Source: Schistocephalus solidus
Taxonomy: Eukaryota; Platyhelminthes; Cestoda; Diphyllobothriidea; Diphyllobothriidae
Direction: 5' to 3'
NCBI GenBank assembly: GCA_017591395.1
Contig: WEDG01000895.1
Coordinates: forward strand, 347,955-411,954
Length of the DNA: 64,000 bases
The notes beneath the pieces are model-generated. The model worked only from the letters and a program-made list of their open reading frames with translations. It was not told where the DNA came from and ran no database searches. The position numbers were made by a program, and so were the translations under genes. Of this stretch, positions 11,003 to 20,115 are shown piece after piece; the first letter of the stretch is position 1, and every line of letters starts with the position of its first letter.

Positions 11003-11236
11003 GAAGAAGAGGAGGAGGAGGAGGAGGAGGAGGAGGAGGAGGAGGAGGAGGAGGAGGATGAGAAGGAGGAGGAGGAGAAGGAGGAGGAGGAGGAGGAGGA
11101 GGAGGAGGAGGAGGAGGAGGAGGAGGAGGAGGAGGAGGGAGGAGGAGGAGGAGGAGGAGGAGGAGGAGGGAGGAGGAGGAGGAGGAGGAGGAGGAGGAGG
11201 AGGAGGAGGAGGATGAGGAGGAGGAGGAGGAGGAGG
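11003..11236. repeat. AGG trinucleotide microsatellite
   Basis: About 230 bases of nearly pure AGG/GGA, with a few GATGAG, AAG and GGG interruptions. It abuts the 5' side of the minus-strand V copy. The poly-Glu, poly-Pro and poly-Ser reading frames on both strands are artefacts. Confidence 0.95.
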
Positions 11237-11850
11237 TGATAACCTTATACACAGCGCGTAAGACTTGGTAGATCAAGTATCTATGTCCACGCTAGTAAAG
11301 CACTCTTTTTCCATTCCGTGTAACATTCTAACTTCAGTGAATTCTTCAAATTAATGCGCTTTGGCCTTATGCCACATGGTAACTACGGGAGCCCAGTTTT
11401 TTTTACAGTTTGATATACATATCCATGCGAACTCTGAGCTGAAGGCAGCAACTGGGGCAGGCTAATATATACTTTTGCTAATTTAATGAGGTCTTGCACG
11501 GCCTTGTTCTACTTGAGCAAGATTATTTACTCAAAAACTCAAGTTTACTAAGTAACGAGGATTTTTACGTTTTCGTAACTTCCTCTTTTCTAAAAATTTG
11601 GCATTTCTAAACAACCCAACATTGTTTTTGTGTTTTAGACTGGCCTAAAGCCGTGCACAACTAATAAAGAGTTTCGATCCGTGCAGTTGTGCTCAGTCGT
11701 GAGTAATTAAAGATTTTTCGTAACTTTCGATACATTTTATGCGTCAGCAAAGTTGCTGTGTATCTATATACTCTAGAGCGAATGCATATTATAAATCTTT
11801 GAAGCTTATTGAGCTATTTAAATGCGTATTCTTCGCCTTAATCTGCAAAA

Positions 11851-12540
11851 TTGTGCATTATTCACCGTTGACATACATGTCTTCATCAGATGCAGCATCA
11901 CCATAAAAATATACTTGCGTACTCACTCACGGTTCGGGCGTCAAGTGCAGCAATAGGCACCTCTTTTTCCCAGTCTAAGTTGAGCTAAGTTGTCTTCTGA
12001 AATTCTCAACAACAAGACAGCAGGCCTCGAGGCTACGCTCCTCAATATTCAGCCCTACTACCCCAATTGAGAAATATTTTTATGTTACGTCATTTTTCGC
12101 TAGTTCCATTGAGGCCACTTGGTTTACGGCTGAGCCTCCAGTTCTCATTTCGGATGGCCAGTTTCTTTGTTGTTTTTCCTCCTCAGAGGTTTGTCGGCTC
12201 TCATTAGTTTTCTCTTGCCTCTGGTTGATTACCGCATTGTTTGCGGTTGAGGTGCCTTCGGAGCGGTGCATTAGAGACACCTAACAAACCACGATTGGTT
12301 CACCGCGTACGGAAACCTGACTATTACTGGCTGCGAAATAAGTGGACAGGCCTCATTCTGCGGATGTGGTCAAGCCAAACCCATTACCTGTGTTTGCTTT
12401 ATTGACTTCGCCACATTCCTGATTAGGACTGTAACTACCTTGACTGGGTAAATATGCCTGTTGTTTGGAAAGAGCAGTGCCAAAAGACTAGCTAGCGAGC
12501 ATAAGGTTGCTTTCTATAAATTATCAATGGGCCAGTGCAT
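11851..12540. other. No gene recognised
   Basis: Mixed-composition spacer with no conserved frame. The stretch near 12.48-12.55 kb leads into an antisense SINE-H. Confidence 0.35.
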
Positions 12541-12544
12541 TTAT

Positions 12545-12865
12545 AGGCGGACGGGTTAGAGTAACGTAGGCGCTCACCGATCGGTTACAGGACTCACTCG
12601 TCTCGTTGTGCCTTAGGGCTAACTCTCGAGCCCCGCCAGCAGCCGCAAGACAGCTAAGGATATAGGCAGAATAACATGACCGACAAAGACAAGGGAGACT
12701 GGAATGGCCATTTCTGGCTTATTAGCCGTCATCAGCCAGCTATACCCAACCCCAGGCGCTGCGGCGCCCGAGGCTTGAACTCGCGACCTGTTGGGCACAA
12801 GTCTAACGCTCTACCCACTGCGCCATGAGCTCGTGGTCTTGTCGGTTTTGATCGGTGCTTGTAGA
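12545..12865 (-). mobile_element. SINE-H, near-complete antisense copy (tRNA head + hammerhead-like body)
   Basis: Read on the minus strand, the element starts near 12865. The tRNA-like head carries box A (ATGGCGCAGTGGG, 12815-12827) and box B (GGTCGCGAGTTCAAGCC, 12772-12788). Next comes GGGGTTGGGTATAGCTGG, then CTGATGA (12729-12735), a GGCT-AATA-AGCC hairpin (12716-12727), GAAA (12711-12714) and CCAGTCTCCCTTGTC. The far body contains GGCGGGGCTCGAGAG and GACGAGTGAGTCC and ends with GATCGGTGAGCGCC. The A and B boxes indicate an RNA polymerase III-type SINE. The middle segment can fold as a hammerhead-like core (see findings). At least ten other pieces of this family occur in the window. Confidence 0.8.
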
Positions 12866-12965
12866 CATCAAGTAAAGTTAGTCTTTAACAAATAAGCGGG
12901 CCGTGGGAATAGGAGGAGAGGAGAAATACGAAGCCGTATGGGTTGTGGGGAGTCATTTCCTAGGC

Positions 12966-12974
12966 GAGAGAGAG

Positions 12975-13021
<47 letters not shown>
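12966..13021. repeat. GA dinucleotide microsatellite
   Basis: Two runs of GA repeats interrupted by one AA. The small Arg/Glu-rich frame over it is an artefact. Confidence 0.95.
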
Positions 13022-13023
<2 letters not shown>

Positions 13024-13224
13024 GAAGGATGCGGAAACTTGCCTGCAGTTAAACGATCAGTGGCCATGGCAATGTGAAGTTTGTATGAGGTCCTTTGGAG
13101 GGAACAACACAGAGCAGAAAAAGGCGTTTGCTTTGATGTTGATTTGCCTAATTTGCCACATTATAATTACTATTAACGGGTATTCAGGACTCGGAGGAAA
13201 GTGTTTGTAGGCAGAATATGCATA

Positions 13225-13300
13225 CAAGGTAGACTGGAATGACCACTTTGGCTTATTAGCCATCTTCAGCAAGTTATACCCAAGCCCAGCCGTCTACTGA
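13225..13300 (-). mobile_element. SINE-H fragment, antisense
   Basis: It contains AGACTGGAATGACCA, then GGCTTATTAGCCATCTTCAGC, then TATACCCAAGCCCAG. This is the hammerhead-like body only. The core is altered (CTGAAGA instead of CTGATGA). Confidence 0.65.
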
Positions 13301-13694
13301 CGTTTAACTGCTAGTTTTGTATTGGACAAAACTTTTTCAACAAAGGCTGGGAGTCCGTCTGATGAAATAACCTGTTATTGGGCACAATGTGGTTCACAAG
13401 TGGAGTAAATTAGGAGAAAGCGACTAGGAAGTTCTTCACAAAAATCTAGTCTATCAAGGGCAAAATGCTGGTGAGAACTTTAAAATCCTGAGAGGTGAGG
13501 CACACGGATTATCACGACTTTGTAGACTTTATTCAGGTGATAGTTGCTGACCACGATTAACAAAGTTAAAAAACGTTTTTTTAAATACTGTTCCTCGGCT
13601 CAGAATAAGGATTTCGAGTGCATGCATTTCGTTGTATCGCAGCTTTTAATAATAAAGGCAGGCAGTTGGTTGAAAAAAATGTTTTGCAAATCTT

Positions 13695-13975
13695 TGTATT
13701 AGGCAGAATAGCATTTCCGACAATGATAAGAAAGACTTGAATTGCCATTCCCGGTTTCTTAGCCGTCATCAGCCAGCCCTACCCAACCCCAGATGGTGCA
13801 ATACATGAGGCTCAAACCCCCACCAATTTATCAAAAGTCAAATGCTCTAACCACTGAGCCATGGACTTGTTCTATCCATTGCAATCGGGTATATTAACAC
13901 TGGTAGATGGGTGCTAACTGATCGCGTTCCGGAAGAGACTCGTTCTGATGGAGCCCTGGGGCTCACGCTAGATAT
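13695..13975 (-). mobile_element. SINE-H copy, antisense, good tRNA-like head
   Basis: On the minus strand the head reads ATGGCTCAGTGGTTAGAGCA, then TTGACTTTTGAT, then GGGGGTTTGAGCC, a clear tRNA-like order of box A, anticodon arm and box B. The body (13700-13790) keeps GGGGTTGGGTAGGGCTGG and CTGATGACGGCTAAGAAACC, with a disrupted stem II. Sequence at 13905-13975 matches the inverted far body, as if from a second, adjacent unit. Confidence 0.7.
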
Positions 13976-13984
13976 CAAGGGTTT

Positions 13985-14130
13985 AAACGTTAGATTTATA
14001 ACCAACATGCCACGGGCTCGACCCTCAGGGTTGGCAAAACCTGGGGTTGTCTATGGCTAGCTGATGACTGTTAATAAGCCAGAAATGGTCACTCCTGTCT
14101 TCCTTGTCATATTCGGTATGTTTACTTGGC
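13985..14130 (+). mobile_element. SINE-H copy, sense
   Basis: The degenerate tRNA-like head has box B-like GGGCTCGACCCTC near 14015. It is followed by CTGGGGTTGTCTATGGC, CTGATGA at about 14056, TTAATAAGCCAGAAATGG and CACTCCTGTCTTCCTTGTC. Together with the antisense copy immediately to the left it makes a head-to-head inverted pair. Confidence 0.7.
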
Positions 14131-15535
14131 TTATCGTAATAGCCACTGTGTATCTGTTGACAGAGCTCGAAAGTGACCTCCAAGACACATTCGCGACGAC
14201 TGTGCCCCTTAACGTGATTTGTTAGTGCCCTTCTACCAATCTTATCATTTTTTGGAACAGTAGAACTGTTTTTCACATTCCAGAGCCGTACGCTTTACCC
14301 ACAATATGGCTGAAGTCCACGAATCCAATGGTAAGTTGGTCTAAATAATGAAGTTTGGGGATCGAAGCGTAAATAGTTCTGTATACATTTGACGTTTGTA
14401 ATTTCGTTTCTAGAAGTAAATTGAGACTGAAAACTTCGTTTTCTTAAGATGAATTAATTTCAAATCTGCTATGTGAAAGAAAATAGATCGTGCAGGACAA
14501 AAAAGAAACTTTATGCGCAAAAAATCTTGATTTTGTGCTTAATTATCACATTCCACAAACCACTATAAAACACCTGGCTCTCTCCCATGACCGACAGACT
14601 TTACGTTGTTGTAAATGAAAATAAACAGTCAAAAAGTGCTAATTTTGCAGTTGTTATTATTTTTCGTGTTTTTTCCCTTTTCATACGTCCCCTTCCTTAT
14701 GTATTCTCGTGGGTAGTCTTATTTACTTTATTTCTAAGAAATTCGTTTTTTGAAATTCTAGCTTTTGGTAAAAAGTAATTCATCTTATGTTGGCAAATAG
14801 TATTTGCGAGTCTAAACTACGCATTATTTGTAAAAACGATCGTTTATTTACTGTTGAGGGATTCAGCATGCGGTGATTTTGGGCTACAGGGATTTTCTTA
14901 TGTAATTCATGACAGTTCGCGAATTAGCCCACCGCCAAGTATGACACCCGAAACTGTATTTAAGCCCAGAGCTACCCTGTGTGCATTATTACATCCTTAA
15001 AGTAAAAAATCACCCCTTTTGAATCAGCATTATGACTTTTTTCAAAACTTTATTAGCCTAAATGGCTGTAGTCCCGAATTATTTCATATTATCATGTTGA
15101 TATGAGCGATTTCAAGAGGGCACTTTGAAGTGGCAAGTATTCGTTGACTTTAAAAGCCGCCGAATGTAACCTGTGCATTTATATTTGGTTTCAGTTAGTA
15201 TAGTTTGGCAGAAAATTGAGGAATATTACCGTCCGGTATCTCATTTAGATCGGTCAGGCAGAGGCATCCACGTTTTTCAATGACAGAAAGGTGCACGTGC
15301 ACGCCATGCCATCGCAGTTAAGCGAACACTGCTAAAAATCTCCAAAGAGCACTAGAATGTGAACCCTTAATTGTTGGATGTCCATGTTGTGATTTTCCGT
15401 TCTGCGTCACGATCTCATTGCGCCTACCACGGATGGTTAAACTGAGCTGATGTACCTGCTACAAGACTTTGCGTAAACAGCTGTGAAAATTTAATACATT
15501 TTGACAAGATGGTGATGGGTACAACGCAAGTCACA
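14131..15535. other. AT-rich, no gene recognised
   Basis: No supported coding region. The 62-codon frame near 14.59-14.78 kb is Phe/Leu-rich from AT bias and has no homolog that I recognise. Confidence 0.4.
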
Positions 15536-15539
15536 ACTG

Positions 15540-15805
15540 TAAGTTGCTAAAACTAGGACTTACGTTGGCGCCTTGGCCCTCCCCTGCACGTGTGTGTTTT
15601 AAGGTCCACAAAGTTGAATGGATCTCGGGTTGTTTACCCCGCGCCCGCAACCCGCCAAGTCTGACTGATAGACCAATCAGGAAGGCCAAATCCACCTTCA
15701 CGCGCGTACTTGCAGAAAGCGGCAGACTGAAGCTAAACCAACCAATCAGAGAGACAAGGGGGGCAGATGCAGTAATCACTGCGAGATGCATGTGTTAGGT
15801 TCCAC
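15540..15805. promoter_or_regulatory. GC-richer island with two CCAAT boxes
   Basis: A 260-bp stretch that stands out from AT-rich surroundings. It contains CCAATCAG twice in the same orientation (15673-15680 and 15742-15749) and several CG dinucleotides. A few bases to the right is AAAATGGCG near 15815. Paired CCAAT boxes are common in eukaryotic proximal promoters, but no transcript or downstream exon is visible, so this is only a candidate. Confidence 0.25.
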
Positions 15806-16479
15806 TTTGCCCGAAAATGGCGAAATTGAGTCCACTATCGACGGCAAAGTCTGTCGATTAGATGATTTTAAACCCATTATCCGTAGTTCACATATCGTAG
15901 TCACTGTAAATTAGGAATTTAAGCCACACAGGTGAGTCTTCTGCGTCACTGCCTTTGAGGTCACGGGGCAGTGTGAGGGATTCGTCAACCGAGAGCGATG
16001 AGAATCACAACTGCAAATGTTCTTAAGCTGAGGTAAACTTGTACTGTCTCTACGGCACCCTCTATTTCAACACCCTCTCTGGTTCTATAACACCACAGAA
16101 TCAAGGCGACCTGAAGTAGTGGTTAATGAGTCACATCTACACATGCCAAATATGAACTGGTCATGAACTGGACGGTAACAAGTTATAAATGAATTAATTA
16201 TAACCCATAATTTTTTGAGTTTATCTGAACCAATGTAGAGTTCATTTTCGTCAAAATATGAATTTTCAGGTCAGGCCTCCATTATAAACTAATATTCGAT
16301 TTGAGTTTCATCTACTCCTATGTAACGGCGCGTATTTACACCTGTCCACCTGTAGCATGTGGTATGTCAAAAACTTTCAGCTCTACTCCGCAAACTTACA
16401 TAAGGTGAATGGGGGTGTTTCGTTTAGCCAGTGAGTTCATCTGTGTTACCAATTTGGTGTCAGATGCACAAAATACAAT
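15806..16479. other. No gene recognised
   Basis: AT-rich spacer without conserved frames. Confidence 0.35.
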
Positions 16480-16660
16480 ACTGGCAGTGGACCTCATGAC
16501 CCCTATATATGCTACTGGCTGCCTGTTAGTAGTTTAATGAATACTAAGCGGTTCTTTCGCTGTGGCTAATAGAATTCAGCCCAAATATACATATCAACTT
16601 TCAGTTTACGCATATAAACCTTAAAACAGACTGATTAACTCCAAGAGGAAAGTAAAGAGC
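16480..16660 (+). repeat. Diverged third copy of the 0.43-kb inverted repeat
   Basis: It matches 47.63-47.75 kb in order: CTACTGGCTGCCTGTT, GAATACTAAGCGG, GCTGTGGCTAATAGA, AGCCCAAATATACATATC, then CAGACTGATTAACTCC. So the sequence flanking 47.8-52.9 kb is a dispersed family and not unique to that locus. Confidence 0.6.
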
Positions 16661-17215
16661 AGCAAATGGAAAACTGAGTATCTGCCAAAAAGCGTGGAGT
16701 GAAATCTGACTAATGAGACGTACCCCTCGCAGTTGTGTCAAACAGCGGTAGAATATTGGCGAAACACGTGTCTGGGCTTTTAGCTAGTACCTGTGTTGTC
16801 AATAAGGTTCTACCTATAACGTCCTATTTTCGCCTGATATTAATGAGAATTAGGCCATTCAACGGCATAAAATCCAGTCTAATGTGCGTATGAGCTTTTG
16901 GCGGATACCGGTTACGAACGTAGGGTGGAATAAATGCTCGTGCATTTTGCATATTACGGTTACTTTGACATGTGTAACCGTGCAAATTTCGGAGGATATG
17001 ATTGGTCGAGGACTGAAGATAAGCCTGAGAGGGTTAGTTCAGTCTCTTTTCTTTTGATCAGTGAAAGCCCTCGAAGTTGATGGTGTTCAAGGGGAACGAT
17101 AAGATAAAACTTGATGACTCATCTAACATCTCTGGTTCTCAGGACATAGCTCCGACTATAATTATTAACTTCAGACCAAACCACGGCGTCCCCAGTCATT
17201 TATTCCTTAGACTTT
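16661..17215. other. No gene recognised
   Basis: AT-rich spacer between the dispersed repeat copy and the SINE-H cluster. Confidence 0.35.
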
Positions 17216-17216
17216 T

Positions 17217-17550
17217 GCAGAATAACATGACCGACAAACATAAAGGAAACTAGAATAACCATTTTTGGCTTATTAGCCATCATCAGCCAGTCATAACCAA
17301 CCCCAAGTGTTGCGGTACCCGAAGCTCGAACTCGCGACCTGTTTGTTAGAAGTTCTAAGCTCTAACCCACTGTGCCACGAGTTCTTTTTCTTGTCGGTTT
17401 CGATCGGGCGTATGAATAATGATATATGGGCACTAAGCGATCAGTAACGTGACTCACTCGTCCCGATGTGCTTTGGGACTCACTCTAGAGCCCCCGCCAG
17501 CAGCCGCAGAGTGGCTAGTGATGTAGGCCGAATAACATGACCGAGACAGA
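17217..17550 (-). mobile_element. SINE-H units, antisense (one body plus head, then a second far body)
   Basis: 17217-17392 holds the antisense hammerhead-like body (on the minus strand CTGATGATGGCTAATAAGCC, then AAAA instead of AGAAA) and the tRNA-like head (TGGCACAGTGGGTTAGAGC, then GCGAGTTCGAGC). 17420-17548 is the far body of a neighbouring antisense unit (GCGATCAGTAACG, GACTCACTCGTCCCGATG, CCGCCAGCAGCCGCA), again followed by GGCCGAATAACATGACCGA. Confidence 0.7.
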
Positions 17551-17555
17551 GACAT

Positions 17556-17675
17556 GCTATTCTGCCCATATCGCTAGCCACTTTGCTGCTACTGGCGGGA
17601 CTCTAGAGTGAGTCCCAAAGCACATGGGGACGAGTGAGTCCCGTTACCAATCGGTGAGCGCCCATCTACCATTAT
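17556..17675 (+). mobile_element. SINE-H far body, sense, forming a palindrome with its neighbour
   Basis: It reads GCTATTCTGCCCATATCGCT, then GGCGGGACTCTAGAGTGAGT, then GGGGACGAGTGAGTCCC and ATCGGTGAGCGCCCA. It is the near-perfect reverse complement of 17428-17545, separated by about 10-15 bases. Confidence 0.75.
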
Positions 17676-19600
17676 GCTTTTGCGTCCACAATGAAAAAAA
17701 TTCTAGTCAAACTTAGCGCCTGCGTTAAGTAAGACATCATTACCCGGAGTGAAACCTGGAACACCCAGAAACATAAAGCCTGTCTTAAACTTGAAGGAGT
17801 TCCACATTAGGTCGTCTGTTTTCATACGGTAAATGTAATATTTTGATAGCAAGTATATTGAACAGTTAAGCATACATTTTTTTCCTTTTTATTTTCATTT
17901 GTTAAGTAAATTTGAAGCTCAGAAAGTACACTGCATTTTAAATCTTTTAAATTGAAGAAAAACAGGTAGAATTTTGGCGAAATAGGAGGTTGCCCGATAT
18001 CCAAGGAATGTCCTTTGCTATTTACTATCACAGAAAAAAACCATGGTTTTTGTGGGTTGGGCTACAAAATCACATTAATATAAGTAAGGAATGTTTCAAA
18101 TAAAACCCTCCTGGAACTGGAAAATCTGATCTAAAGACAAGCAAAATCAGGTGAAGGTAAGTGTGAGGAATTGCATTGTTTTCCGGAGACAAGAAACGCA
18201 TTCAGGTTTAAAATATTTTCCAAAATTTTGACGTTTTTACCAAAAAATGAAGTAATAAACTTGTTTAACAGTTAACTTAGTTTTATCACATCAAACATTT
18301 GAACCGTAAACAAAATATGTATGGGTTGATGCGGAGATGGATGCTGAGAAACATTGATGTTAAATTTGCCGCACGTGGCAAGATACTTTTTGCATAAGAT
18401 AGTTTGGGCTTATGCGAAATTTAGAAACGTTGCAAGCAAAAGCTTAACAATTTTTACAAAAACATTGGTATCTATTCAGTCACTCCGCTGAGTGTTTGCA
18501 ATCCTAGAACGGGGCATTTAAGTGAAAAATAAAGCAAAAAACGCTCCTGTATAAAGACAAAAGTTTTTTTTGCACTTTCAGCAGAAAATGTATCACTTAT
18601 TTTCAAGGGAGTCAAAAACCGGTCAAACTTCCCCAGGTAAAGTACACAGACATACATCAGGGAAATAGCGAAGTAAAGGGTTTTTAAAAGAGGCAACTTA
18701 TTATAAAAAGTTTTAAAGTTATCTTAGCTAAAAAAATTTCAACTTTTGTTGTGGACGTTAATTTTTCTTGACAGTGGGTTTTCATGTTCGGTGAACCTAC
18801 AAAGATGACTCAAACGGCCATGTGCATTAAAAAGAATATCCAAAAAAACTACTGACTTTGGCAAAAGCTTTTGAGAAATATCTTATTTTGAAAATTGTGA
18901 TAAACACATAGAAGAGGATCGAAATTTATGGCCAATCGATTGAAAACGCTGAGAATCGTGAAATATTTACCAGTATTTCAAGGACAACCTGAAAATATTT
19001 GTAATCCCATACCAGAAATACCTATAAATAAATTTGACGAAAATAAATTTCCCCTAATAGAAACTAAATTGCATGCTTATGACTTCACCTAAAAATAATC
19101 TTTGCATTTCTTGGTCAGAATTACAGCGATTTTTCAAGTTTTCAGAATTTTCCCCTTTTTCAAAAATGTTGGCATTTCTTAACAAGATAATATTGCTTTT
19201 TGCATTTTTCAGACACGTGTTTCATGGATATTCTGCCACTGCATTACAGCTTGAAGGGGTTCGGCTTACCAGTGCGTCTCCCAATGTTCCCCTGGGCTTT
19301 CTGGTCAATACTCCAGTTTATAAATTCTTGCTTTATGACCTCTTCAGACAATAATCGCTAAATTTTGTTGGATTTCTTACGTCACCCTTTCTACAGATAT
19401 AAAACTGTCACCTTTGGATTCACGTCGTTGTTAAATGTAGCAATAAACTTGAATGACGTGAATCCAGCATTTTTGCAACGATTACGTCTAGCGTTAGCGA
19501 AATTTTTGAGAGGTATGCGGGTGCTATGAACGATTTGATCGCCCGGGTAAAGAGTGATCGGACGCACTTTTTAACTATATGGTCATGCATTTGAGACCCC
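17676..19600. other. AT-rich, no gene recognised
   Basis: Long low-complexity AT-rich region. A stretch near 19.10-19.22 kb (TTTTTCAAAAATGTTGGCATTTC, then ATAATATTGCT) resembles the outer part of repeat X. The open frames are small and biased. Confidence 0.4.
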
Positions 19601-19805
19601 GATGAGAATTCCTTCATTCGTGTAGCGTGATAGGCTGACTGTCATCTGGTGCGGTAGCATAGCGACTGCATCTTATAAATACTGCAACTCCCTGTGTATG
19701 AACTACCCTTAGCTGATACTGTCTCTGAATATGAGTTTGATTTGGAATCCGAAACGTCAGAAGAATAAAGTTCTTGTCCTAGCGATTGTACCTACCTTTT
19801 CTCAA
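19600..19805 (+). repeat. Dispersed repeat shared with 45.04-45.22 kb
   Basis: Ordered matches: GCATC[TC]T[AC]TAAATACTGCA, CTCCCTGTG, ATCGCCCTTA/CTACCCTTA-type and TTCTTGTCC. Here the tail reads GAAACGTCAGAAGAATAAAG before TTCTTGTCC, with an AATAAA. It looks like a retroelement 3' UTR; the element type is unknown. Confidence 0.45.
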
Positions 19806-19919
19806 TTACTTCCTGGGCTCACATTTTCTCTTATATTGGCAATGCCAATCACCCTCAGATAAAGTGAACTATGTTTAGACTTTGCATACTTTTTTAATGA
19901 CTTGGATTAAAATTGCGGT

Positions 19920-20115
19920 TGTGATAATGGTTAGAATTAGAATAAGATCCAAGGTTAAGGACGGGATTATAGTTAGGGTAAATTTTAGACCTAGACTTGG
20001 GGCTAGTGCTGCGCTGGATTCCACAGGTTAGCCATACATTTAGGGTTGTCGCTGTTTAGATTGGAGTTAGTACTAGGTTTTGGTTTACGTCTAGGTGGAC
20101 TGAAGGACAAATGTC
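19920..20115 (+). repeat. Degenerate TTAGGG-like tract 1
   Basis: Imperfect repetitions of GGTTAG, TTAGGG and AGGGTT variants, for example GGTTAGAATTAGAATAAG and TTATAGTTAGGG. It is similar in texture to 43.27-43.43 kb and 52.26-52.62 kb. Confidence 0.5.

Larger units (their letters stand above)
9890..11850 (+). repeat. Long dispersed repeat X, copy 1, flanked by direct repeats
   Basis: 10.30-10.79 kb and 11.24-11.48 kb align in the same order and orientation with 40.25-40.69 kb and 40.79-41.02 kb. Shared blocks include CAGGAGTCATAATTCCTCAG and AGTACTGCATTTTCTAGAGA. The outer parts, 9.98-10.29 kb and 11.57-11.84 kb, resemble each other (GTCAGCAAAG[CT]T[AG]CTGTGTATC, GCGAATGC, TTTAAATGCGTAT) about 1.56 kb apart. 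A minus-strand V copy and an AGG microsatellite sit in the middle. No coding capacity is seen; the class is unknown. Confidence 0.65.

Noticed and set aside
10767..11276. A 169-codon frame with poly-Ser, poly-Leu and poly-Pro, and the poly-Glu frame on the other strand
   Set aside because: AGG microsatellite artefact with flanking repeat V.
15531..15798. Overlapping 84-86 codon frames on both strands
   Set aside because: Mutual shadows in a GC-richer island; no homology recognised.
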